Assembly: GCA_041609895.1 (NCBI GenBank)
Contig: JBFIPX010000152.1
Location: 1-8,251 of the forward strand
Length of the DNA: 8,251 nt
Direction: 5' to 3'
From: JAHHLP01 sp041609895
GTDB taxonomy: Bacteria > Bacteroidota > Rhodothermia > Rhodothermales > JABDKH01
Each line of letters starts with the position of its first letter. The first letter of the stretch is position 1. The notes under the pieces are model-generated. The model did no database searches, was not told the DNA's origin, and saw nothing but the letters and a program-made list of their open reading frames with translations. Position numbers and translations under genes: made by a program. This document shows positions 1-6,478 of this stretch, piece after piece.

Positions 1-1574
1 AGCGAACCGAGACCACGGACGACTACTTCCTGGCAGGGCGATCTCTCACATGGTGGTTGATTGGCTTCTCGCTGTTTGCCTCCAACGTATCGTCGAGCAC
101 GCTGATCGGTCTCTCCTCCAGTGCTTACGGGTCCGGCATCTCCGTGTACAACTACGAGTGGATGGCCGCCCTCGTCCTGATCTTCTTCCTCGTCTTCTTC
201 CTGCCGTTCTATCTGAAGACACAGATTTTCACGATGCCGGAGTTTCTCGAGCGTCGTTTCGACCATCGATCACGATACTACTTCTCCGCACTACTGATCG
301 TGATGAACATCGTGATAGATACAGCAGCGGCACTGTACGCCGGAGCGTTGGTCATTCAGATCATCTACCCGCAGATCCCTTTGTGGCAGTCCGTCCTCGT
401 GCTCGGCATTCTCGCAGGCATCTACACCATCGCCGGCGGCTTGAAAGCAGTAGTCTACACGGACGCCGTGCAGGCGATACTGCTACTCATCGGCGCGTTC
501 CTTGTCGCCGTACTGTCGTTCAATGCGATCGGTGGCTCGTGGGACGCCGTGACGGCAGCCGTACCTGCCGATGACTTGAGCATCGTGCGCCCTGCGTCGG
601 ATCCAGTACTGCCGTGGCCCGGCCTCGTGACCGGCGTGTTCCTGCTCGGCTTCTACTTCTGGGGGACGAACCAATTCATGGTGCAGCGGACGCTTGGTGC
701 CAAGGACCTGAACCACGGTCGCTGGGGCGCACTCTTCGCCGGACTGCTCAAACTCCCCATCCTGTTCATCATGGTCATGCCCGGCATTTTCGGAAGGCTC
801 ATGTACCCGGCGGCCGAGTTCCCCGCGCTCGCCGCCAATACCGACCTGATCTTCCCTACGCTTATGTTCGATCTTCTGCCGATCGGAATACGCGGGCTGA
901 TCATCACGGCCTTGGTCGCTGCGATCATGTCGAGCGTCGACTCGACGCTCAATTCCGCCTCGACGCTTGTCACGATGGACTTCATCAAGAAACTGCGTCC
1001 GAACGCAGACAATCGTGCGCTCGTTGTCGCCGGGCGGGTGGTGACGTTCGTCTTCATGACGCTCGCTATTCTTTGGGCGCCACAGATCATCAAGTTCCCG
1101 AATATTTGGACATACCTGCAGCAGATGCTCGCATACCTGGCGCCGCCGATCGTGGCCTGCTTCATAGTCGGCGTCTTCTGGAAACGAGCCAACCGTCACG
1201 GTTCTTTCGCGGCACTCGTGGTGGGCCATCTCGCCGCGGCTGGGTTCTTCATGTTCGCCGTCACCGGAAACCTGATCGTGCAGACGGGACCGCTGACTGC
1301 GGAGGAGCTGCAGATGGTCGCGGATGGCGTCCCCGTGCTCCACTTCCTGTATCTGGCTCCGATTCTGCTCGTCATATCGATCGTAGCGATGGCCGTCGTA
1401 AGCCTATTCACGGAGAAGCCCGACGAGGATGTCGTCCGCGAGCTGACGTGGTCTCCGGCGGTCTTTAAGGAGGAAGAAGAGGCGTTGGCTGCATTACCCT
1501 GGTACAAGAACTACCGGTACCAGTCCGTTGCCATGCTGGTTGTGATTGCCATCTTCGTCATCACATGGTGGTAG
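1..1574 (+). CDS. Sodium:solute symporter (SSS/SGLT family), probable Na+/sugar cotransporter, 5' partial
   Basis: Inner-membrane secondary transporter that most likely couples sodium entry to sugar uptake. The reading frame is open from base 3, before the first TTG at 57, and gives DDYFLAGRSLTWWLIGFSLF. This is the usual end of the first periplasmic loop and TM2 of SGLT-type proteins, so only an N-terminal part of roughly one helix is missing. The SSS signature GGLKAVVYTDAVQ lies at 435-473. FWGTNQFMVQRTLGAK follows from 657, as in bacterial SGLTs. MSSVDSTLNSAS from 927 matches the TM8 stretch that carries the Na2-site serines in this family. Many further hydrophobic segments run to the C-terminal IAIFVITWW, so the 3' end looks intact. 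The kinase start lies 9 bp downstream, and the neighbouring fructokinase-like and amylosucrase genes suggest a sugar substrate, possibly sucrose. Family assignment is firm. Substrate is inferred, and other SSS substrates (other sugars, myo-inositol) remain possible. Confidence 0.93.
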   Translation, partial: RTETTDDYFLAGRSLTWWLIGFSLFASNVSSSTLIGLSSSAYGSGISVYNYEWMAALVLIFFLVFFLPFYLKTQIFTMPEFLERRFDHRSRYYFSALLIVMNIVIDTAAALYAGALVIQIIYPQIPLWQSVLVLGILAGIYTIAGGLKAVVYTDAVQAILLLIGAFLVAVLSFNAIGGSWDAVTAAVPADDLSIVRPASDPVLPWPGLVTGVFLLGFYFWGTNQFMVQRTLGAKDLNHGRWGALFAGLLKLPILFIMVMPGIFGRLMYPAAEFPALAANTDLIFPTLMFDLLPIGIRGLIITALVAAIMSSVDSTLNSASTLVTMDFIKKLRPNADNRALVVAGRVVTFVFMTLAILWAPQIIKFPNIWTYLQQMLAYLAPPIVACFIVGVFWKRANRHGSFAALVVGHLAAAGFFMFAVTGNLIVQTGPLTAEELQMVADGVPVLHFLYLAPILLVISIVAMAVVSLFTEKPDEDVVRELTWSPAVFKEEEEALAALPWYKNYRYQSVAMLVVIAIFVITWW

Positions 1575-1583
1575 GCACGCGAC

Positions 1584-2462
1584 GTGACGTACAACATTGT
1601 TGCCATCGGTGAAGTCCTTTGGGACGTGTTTCCGGATGAAAGGCGACCCGGAGGAGCCCCTTCCAATGTTGCATACCACGCAACGCAGCTCGGCGATCAC
1701 GGCGCTGTAGTCACCCGAGTCGGTGCAGACGTGGATGGAGAGGAATTAACAACGTTCCTCGACGATCGCGGCGTGGATGTATCGTGCGTCCAGCGCGACA
1801 AGGAGCACCCGACCGGCATCGTAGAGGTCTCCTTCCTCGAGGGTGAACCGCAGTATCTGATCGTGGAGGATGTGGCATGGGATTTCATAGAGCCCACTGA
1901 GGCGGCCATCGCACTTGTTCGACAAGCGGATGCGATCTGTTACGGCACGCTGGTGCAGCGATCTCCCGCGAGCCGGCATGCCGTTCACGAGTTGCTCCTC
2001 GAAGCGCGCGGTCAGGCACTGGTGGTCCTGGATGTCAACCTTCGCCCTCCGTTCGTTGACAAGGCGGTTCTGGAGGCTTCCCTCAAAAGGTCAGATGTTG
2101 TCAAGATGAGTGCGTCAGAGGTGAAGACCGTTTCTTCGCTGCTCGACCAGCAGGACCTGGTAGCGTGGCTGCTTGACGACGTCGGAGTTGAGCAGGTGTG
2201 TACGACTTACGGAAAAGATGGCGCAGCCATCGCGACGAAAGATGGCAGGGTCGAGGTCCCCGGTGTCCCGGTTAACACTTCTGACGGCGACTTCGTCGGC
2301 GTCGGTGACGCCTTCATCGCGGCGATGACACACAAACTCGTCCGCGAGTCCGATCCTGAAGAGGCCCTCCGGTTCGCGAACAGGTACGCCGCGCTCGTGG
2401 TCACGCGGCGTGGAGCCATGCCGACGATTTCGGACGCTGACCTCGCCCGAATCTCCCACTAG
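1584..2462 (+). CDS. PfkB-family carbohydrate kinase, probable fructokinase
   Basis: ATP-dependent cytoplasmic sugar kinase of the ribokinase/PfkB fold, 292 aa, a normal length for the family. The N-terminal GEVLWDVFPDERRPGGAPSN (residues 9-28) has the GG-x-x-x-N sugar-binding turn, and its wording is typical of fructokinases. DVNLRPP lies at 150-156. K174 to E179 (KMSASE) sits where the family has its N-x-x-E-like magnesium/phosphate motif, with Ser in place of Asn. The C-terminal signature is GVGDAF (239-244), where D242 is the expected catalytic base; the usual GAGD is GVGD here. The start is GTG, 9 bp after the symporter stop, with only a weak GGTAGG-like ribosome site, so translational coupling is plausible. 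The amylosucrase begins 14 bp after the stop. Since amylosucrase releases fructose from sucrose, phosphorylating that fructose is the obvious role, but this is inference. Another ketose or 2-keto-3-deoxygluconate-type substrate cannot be ruled out. Confidence 0.92.
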   Translation: MTYNIVAIGEVLWDVFPDERRPGGAPSNVAYHATQLGDHGAVVTRVGADVDGEELTTFLDDRGVDVSCVQRDKEHPTGIVEVSFLEGEPQYLIVEDVAWDFIEPTEAAIALVRQADAICYGTLVQRSPASRHAVHELLLEARGQALVVLDVNLRPPFVDKAVLEASLKRSDVVKMSASEVKTVSSLLDQQDLVAWLLDDVGVEQVCTTYGKDGAAIATKDGRVEVPGVPVNTSDGDFVGVGDAFIAAMTHKLVRESDPEEALRFANRYAALVVTRRGAMPTISDADLARISH

Positions 2463-2476
2463 AGAACGGCAGGCGT

Positions 2477-4711
2477 ATGTACGATGCGGTCCGCAACCAT
2501 CTGGAGCAGTGGCTGAACTCAAACAAGGCGACCCTTGTCAAGAAGCGTCCGGAAATCAAGGAGCGGATAGACCGGCACTTCGGCGACTTCTTTGAGGCCT
2601 ACCAACGATTGTACGGGCACCTGCCGGATACGGAGGACCGGATCATCCGGTTGTTCGAAACACTGCTTGACGGCGCGGAAACCAGGACTGCTGATCTCAT
2701 CGAAGTCGACTCGCGGCGGTACGATGACCCAAACTGGTTCAAGGAGAGGCGGATGATCGGGATGATGATGTATGTCGACCTATTTGCCGGCGACCTGAAC
2801 GGCGTGGCAAGCAGGATCGACTACCTCCGAGAGCTCGGAGTCACCTACCTGCACCTGATGCCTCTTCTCAAATCCCGGCCAGGCCAAAACGACGGCGGTT
2901 ACGCCGTGTCGGACTTCCGCAAGGTCGACCCGTCCCTCGGCTCGATGGACGACTTGAGCCGGCTGGCCAAGGAACTACGTCGTGCCGGGATCAGCCTTGC
3001 CATCGATTTCGTGATGAACCATACTGCAAGGGAACACGAATGGGCCCAGCGCGCACTCCTCGGAAGCGAGAAGCATCAAGACTACTACCTGATGTTTCCC
3101 GATCGCCGTCTGCCCGACTCGTTTGAGAAAACGCTGCCCGAGGTTTTCCCGGATTTCTCGCCGGGGAATTTCACATACGTACCTGAACTCAAGAAGTGGG
3201 TCTGGACGACGTTCTACGATTTCCAGTGGGATCTCAACTACCAGAACCCCGACGTCTTCGAAGCCATGCTTGGCGAGATGTTGTTTCTCGCCAATGTCGG
3301 CGCCGATGTTTTGAGGCTGGACGCCGTGCCTTTCACATGGAAGAGGCTTGGAACGAACTGCCAAAACCAGATTGAGGCGGTTGTGCTTCTCGTCGCGTAC
3401 AGAGCACTGATGCGCATCGCCGCCCCTGCTGTCGCTTTCAAGGCCGAGGCCATTGTCGCACCCGACGACATCATCCGATACCTCGGCGTGGGAGGTTACG
3501 AGGGCCGGGCATGCGACATCGCCTACAATGCCACGCTGATGAACCACCTTTGGCACGCTCTCGCGTGCGAGAACACGCTGCTCCTGCGAACAACTCTGCA
3601 GAACCTGCCGCCGGCGCCTGCCGAAACCGCGTGGATTAACTACATCCGCTGTCACGACGACATCGGTTGGGGCATCTCGGACGCCAACGCGGAGGCCGTG
3701 CATCAGTCGGGGTCCGATACGCGGAAGTTCTGCACCGACTTCTACTCTGGCCGACTGGCGAACACATACTCAGAGGGATATCGGTTTCAATCAGATCCCG
3801 CAACCGGCGAGGCACGAATATCCGGAACAGCCGCAGCGTTGACAGGCCTGCAGAAGGCCATCGTGGAAGGCGACGACGATGCCACTGAACTCGCGCTCCA
3901 ACGGATGCTACTTCTCAAGGGAGTCATGTACTTTGCGAAGGGTATCCCGCTACTATACAGCGGTGACGAGATCGGGCAACTGAATGACTACGGCTACGTC
4001 GACGATCCGCACAAGAGACCGGACAACCGGTGGGTGCATCGTCCACCTCTGGACTGGACGCGAGCGGAATTGCGCCATGAGCGCGGCACAATCGAATACA
4101 CCCTTTTCCACGCGATCCAACGGCTGGCGGCTGCACGAAATGCCTGCAAAGCACTCGACGGCAACTCCACCCAGAAAATTGTCTCGGTTCCAAATGACGG
4201 CCTCTTCATCGTGGAGCGACAGCATGGCGCGGAGGCGGCCCTACTGGTCGCCAATCTGTCATCGATTCCACAGCGAGTCGACCTCAGCGACCTACCCTCT
4301 CAGTGGCAGAATGGACGGTTTCGCGAAGTAATCACGAATGAGTCGGTGACGTTTACGTTTGGAGACCTTGCCGTTGGACCGTACGAATGCCTGTGGCTGT
4401 CACACCCGCATGCGCTGGGTCGGGAGAGAGCCGTGCCGGTAGCGATCAAGATCGACGTCGAAACCCGATTTGGCGAGATGGTCTACATCACGGGCAACAT
4501 ACCTGAACTGGGCGAGTGGAGAAGTGACCATGCGGTGGGCCCGCTAGACCCGTCGGACTATCCGACCTGGAGCGGCCGCTTCATGATACGTGAAGGCACC
4601 GTGTTCAGCTACACCTGGGTCAAGAGGCGCGATGGAGACGTCGTGGAAACCGGTTCAGAGACCCATTTCATGCGTGCGCGCGATGCGTCTCCGAAACGAT
4701 CGACCTCTTGA
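2477..4711 (+). CDS. ams: Amylosucrase-type GH13 enzyme with C-terminal CBM20 starch-binding domain
   Basis: Glucansucrase of the GH13_4 group. It is expected to transfer glucose from sucrose to an alpha-glucan and release fructose; sucrose hydrolase is the main alternative. Of 744 aa, residues 1-90 form a helical N-domain and about 92-640 the barrel and C-domain. Motifs are close to Neisseria amylosucrase: YVDLFAGDL (99-107), NDGGYAV (138-144), DFVMNHT (177-183), DVLRLDAV with nucleophile D282, FKAEAIV with acid/base E324, and RCHDDIGW with H393 and transition-state D394. D139 and R518 (in DNRWVHRP) match the salt-bridge pair that closes the amylosucrase active-site pocket. Residues 652-735 add a CBM20 (VYITGNIPELGEW, then YPTWSGRF and FSYTWVKR), which explains the roughly 100 aa of extra length over typical amylosucrases. 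No signal peptide is visible, so the enzyme should be cytoplasmic. The ATG is preceded by GGCAGG and lies 14 bp after the kinase stop. Family very sure; product (polymer versus hydrolysis) unproven. Confidence 0.95.
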   Translation: MYDAVRNHLEQWLNSNKATLVKKRPEIKERIDRHFGDFFEAYQRLYGHLPDTEDRIIRLFETLLDGAETRTADLIEVDSRRYDDPNWFKERRMIGMMMYVDLFAGDLNGVASRIDYLRELGVTYLHLMPLLKSRPGQNDGGYAVSDFRKVDPSLGSMDDLSRLAKELRRAGISLAIDFVMNHTAREHEWAQRALLGSEKHQDYYLMFPDRRLPDSFEKTLPEVFPDFSPGNFTYVPELKKWVWTTFYDFQWDLNYQNPDVFEAMLGEMLFLANVGADVLRLDAVPFTWKRLGTNCQNQIEAVVLLVAYRALMRIAAPAVAFKAEAIVAPDDIIRYLGVGGYEGRACDIAYNATLMNHLWHALACENTLLLRTTLQNLPPAPAETAWINYIRCHDDIGWGISDANAEAVHQSGSDTRKFCTDFYSGRLANTYSEGYRFQSDPATGEARISGTAAALTGLQKAIVEGDDDATELALQRMLLLKGVMYFAKGIPLLYSGDEIGQLNDYGYVDDPHKRPDNRWVHRPPLDWTRAELRHERGTIEYTLFHAIQRLAAARNACKALDGNSTQKIVSVPNDGLFIVERQHGAEAALLVANLSSIPQRVDLSDLPSQWQNGRFREVITNESVTFTFGDLAVGPYECLWLSHPHALGRERAVPVAIKIDVETRFGEMVYITGNIPELGEWRSDHAVGPLDPSDYPTWSGRFMIREGTVFSYTWVKRRDGDVVETGSETHFMRARDASPKRSTS

Positions 4712-4790
4712 CCTTCGCTCGCGGGTAACAACATGCACGTACAGTCGAAATAACGCCGTACCCGTTTCGCAGTCCCGCCCACCTAAACCC

Positions 4791-4795
4791 AGGAG
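4791..4795 (+). promoter_or_regulatory. Shine-Dalgarno AGGAG fixing a TTG start
   Basis: AGGAG lies six bases before the TTG at 4802. It is the clearest ribosome site in the plus-strand cluster. It supports the TTG as the real start of the HAD gene, since MNKLRAVIFDMDGV is the expected family N-terminus and no ATG lies nearby in frame. Confidence 0.7.
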
Positions 4796-4801
4796 TTACT
4801 T

Positions 4802-5452
4802 TTGAACAAACTGCGTGCAGTCATTTTCGACATGGACGGCGTATTGATTGACTCCGAGCCGCTCCACGAGCGTGCACAAAAGATTGTGTTCGCTGAGAAC
4901 TCGCTCGACGTGCCCGAGGGAATTCTGGGGACTTTCAAGGGCCAGACGGAAGAGGACGTATTTGAGTTCATCGTCCGAGAGTATGGTCATGGCGGCTTGG
5001 ATCCGGCCAACCTCGTGCGGCAGAAGCACGAGGTGTATCGCAGCCTGATGCCCGAGCTTCGCCCCGTTGACGGATCGGTCGATTTTGTGCGCTTCCTTCT
5101 GGAGAGCGGCCTCAGGCTGGCCTTGACGACGTCGGCCACGCGGCGCGACCAGGAATACGCGCTGGACATACTGGCGCTCGGCGAGTCGTTCGAGGTGATC
5201 GTGACTGCGGACGACGTCACCCGGCCGAAACCACACCCCGAACCATACTCGATTACCGTTCAGCGCATGTCACTCGAACCCGAAATGTGTCTGGTTATCG
5301 AGGATTCGCTCAACGGCGTTCGGTCCGCCCTGCGGGCCGGTTGTCGTGTCGTAGGGCTGTCAACGTCGTTTGACAAGGCTGCTCTGTCAGCCGAAGGTGC
5401 CCACCACGTCGTCGACTCGTTCGAGCAACTTAGCCGGCAAATTCTCGCATAA
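4802..5452 (+). CDS. HAD superfamily subfamily IA sugar-phosphate phosphatase (beta-phosphoglucomutase-like)
   Basis: Cytoplasmic Mg2+-dependent phosphoryl-transfer enzyme, 216 aa, complete. Motif I is DMDGV (10-14), with nucleophile D10 and acid/base D12. A helical cap follows the DSEPLH segment. Motif II is LALTTSA, with T110 at the phosphate-binding place. Motif III is K143 in RPKPHPEPY, and motif IV is E167-D168 in VIEDSLNGV. These define the group that includes beta-phosphoglucomutase, YniC/HxpB-type hexitol phosphatases and 2-deoxyglucose-6-phosphatase. The cap has FKGQTEED, so the lysine of the phosphoglucomutase KGVSRE motif is kept (K46) but its phosphate-binding arginine is Glu (E50). 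This favours a phosphatase over a true mutase. The gene is 90 bp from the amylosucrase in the same direction, so sugar-phosphate metabolism is likely, but the substrate is unknown. Translation starts at TTG behind a good AGGAG. Confidence 0.9.
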   Translation: MNKLRAVIFDMDGVLIDSEPLHERAQKIVFAENSLDVPEGILGTFKGQTEEDVFEFIVREYGHGGLDPANLVRQKHEVYRSLMPELRPVDGSVDFVRFLLESGLRLALTTSATRRDQEYALDILALGESFEVIVTADDVTRPKPHPEPYSITVQRMSLEPEMCLVIEDSLNGVRSALRAGCRVVGLSTSFDKAALSAEGAHHVVDSFEQLSRQILA

Positions 5453-5461
5453 GCCGAGAAT
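5441..5461 (+). other. Perfect 7-bp hairpin spanning the HAD stop codon
   Basis: ATTCTCG (5441-5447) and CGAGAAT (5455-5461) are exact inverted repeats around a 7-base loop containing the TAA stop (5450-5452). No run of T follows, so it is not a classical intrinsic terminator. It could be a weak transcript-end or mRNA-stability structure between this gene and the small membrane protein. Confidence 0.4.
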
Positions 5462-5483
5462 AAGAGCCGCATTCAGAACCATC

Positions 5484-5693
5484 ATGGCGCGAAAGAAGCT
5501 GCTGGGTGCCGGGTCGGTACTGCTCGTCTTTGCAATCGGGCTGGTCTCCGGCGTTCAGGTCGCCCTTTACATGTTCGATCGCTTCGACGATGGAACAGCA
5601 GACTGGCGGTCATTGGTAATTGGGATCGCCTTCGTACTGTTCGGAGTCGCCCTGATCGGGTGGCTTTTCAGGCCGCCGCAGACGCAAACGTGA
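5484..5693 (+). CDS. Small two-helix membrane protein, unknown function
   Basis: A 69-aa protein with two hydrophobic segments, about residues 6-30 and 43-62, joined by a short acidic loop (FDRFDDGTADWR). The N-terminus (MARKK) is strongly basic, and the C-terminus RPPQTQT is hydrophilic. By the positive-inside rule both ends should face the cytoplasm, giving a hairpin in the inner membrane. I chose the ATG at 5484 because it begins directly before the basic and hydrophobic pattern. The same frame is open further upstream, but that part overlaps the HAD gene and reads as low-complexity shadow sequence. The ribosome site is weak. The gene lies 31 bp after the HAD gene and may be co-transcribed with it or be independent. 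I do not recognise the family. The membrane topology is well supported; the function is not known. Confidence 0.62.
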   Translation: MARKKLLGAGSVLLVFAIGLVSGVQVALYMFDRFDDGTADWRSLVIGIAFVLFGVALIGWLFRPPQTQT

Positions 5694-5697
5694 CTCG

Positions 5698-5713
5698 CAC
5701 CCAATACTGGGTG
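5698..5713. terminator. Possible weak terminator hairpin between convergent genes
   Basis: CACCCA and TGGGTG form a 6-bp stem with a 4-base loop in the 44-bp gap between the small membrane gene (plus) and the T9SS-tailed gene (minus). The position suits a shared transcription end, but the stem is short and there is no clear T-run on either strand. Confidence 0.3.
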
Positions 5714-5737
5714 ATATAACTCCCGATAGCTGCCGAC

Positions 5738-6448
5738 TTACTTCAGGACAGTCATGACCCGGCTGGCAGTGCCATCCTCTGTCTGTAGACGGTAAAAATA
5801 GACCCCACTGGTCAACCCTGAACCATCGACCGTAACATCGTTCGGCCCGGCCGATCGCACGCCAGAGGCTAGCACCCTGATTCGGCGCCCGAGCAGGTCA
5901 TGCAGGGTTAGATTGACTTGCTGAGGTCGCTGGAGATCAAATGTGATTGTCGTTCCCGGATTGAAGGGGTTGGGGTAATTCTGGGACAAAGTAAATGAAT
6001 GCGGCACGCCGGCACCGACACCTTCGGTGCCCACCGACAAACGCGGATCCACAGAGACACCCAGCTGACCAATGAAGAGCTCCGCCAGGGCCGCATCGTC
6101 TGCTCTACCGAACGCGAGGAAAACGCACAACGGGCCTCCCGGCAGATCCGTGCATTCGACATTTCCCTCGTTGTCGCCAAGCGTCCATTGGACACCGTCA
6201 GACCAGGTCACGCCGTTGTCCGAACTGGTTCGGTAGTACAGACTCGAGCCGTCGGTGTATGTCAGCCACAATGTGTTGTCGGATGCAGAGCGGGTACAAA
6301 GACCATGTGGAGCGTACGCATGGTGTGCCTCGTAGATTGGTGGTGTCAGATGTGTGGATCGGAGTCGAGCAACCCGAACCGAGACTCTGTGCGAGATCAT
6401 ACCGTTTCCGAGCCGCACTTTCAAGAGTTGGATATCCCCTGGCGACAC
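5738..6448 (-). CDS. C-terminal part of a T9SS-secreted protein (Asp-box region plus type A sorting domain), probable gene remnant
   Basis: The last 85 or so residues, starting SFTLSQNYPNPFNPGTTI (151-168) and ending GVYFYRLQTEDGTASRVMTVLK, are a classical type IX secretion C-terminal sorting domain. Such domains carry proteins through the outer membrane of Bacteroidota and relatives. Upstream, SSDNGVTW (75-82) is a textbook Asp-box (S-x-D-x-G-x-T-W) of sialidase or BNR-type beta-propellers, but only one is present, far fewer than a propeller needs. No signal peptide exists at the GTG start (6448) or at any later start, although a T9SS cargo must first pass the Sec system. There is also no convincing ribosome site. 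The frame begins 30 bp after the TonB stop. I read it as the 3' end of a larger secreted-protein gene that lost its 5' part, perhaps by deletion next to tonB. It may or may not be expressed. Confidence 0.75.
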   Translation of the reverse strand: MSPGDIQLLKVRLGNGMISHRVSVRVARLRSTHLTPPIYEAHHAYAPHGLCTRSASDNTLWLTYTDGSSLYYRTSSDNGVTWSDGVQWTLGDNEGNVECTDLPGGPLCVFLAFGRADDAALAELFIGQLGVSVDPRLSVGTEGVGAGVPHSFTLSQNYPNPFNPGTTITFDLQRPQQVNLTLHDLLGRRIRVLASGVRSAGPNDVTVDGSGLTSGVYFYRLQTEDGTASRVMTVLK

Positions 6449-6478
6449 TGGTGATCGCTGGTAGTGTATCGAGAGGCT

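Noticed and set aside
483..1343. Long 286-codon open frame on the minus strand inside the symporter gene
   Set aside because: It lies opposite the unambiguous SSS frame. Its translation is rich in Arg, His, Glu and Asp with no motif, typical of an antisense shadow in GC-rich coding DNA.
614..1468. 284-codon open frame on the plus strand, offset from the symporter frame
   Set aside because: The product is Arg/His/Pro-rich and motif-free, while the overlapping frame encodes membrane helices and family signatures.
2975..3703. 242-codon minus-strand frame within the amylosucrase gene
   Set aside because: It lies wholly opposite the catalytic core and has no recognisable protein features.
4722..4764. 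Inverted repeat CGGGTA / TACCCG in the gap before the HAD gene
   Set aside because: Only 6 bp with a 31-base loop and no T-run; easily due to chance. I saw no convincing promoter in this 90-bp gap either.
5370..5483. Upstream extension of the small membrane protein to an earlier start
   Set aside because: The extra 38 residues overlap the HAD gene and are Ser/Arg/Thr-rich shadow sequence; the ATG at 5484 precedes the basic and hydrophobic pattern directly.
5999..6454. Plus-strand frame of 151 codons opposite the T9SS-tailed gene
   Set aside because: The minus strand carries the clear YPNPFNP sorting domain; the plus-strand product has no motif.
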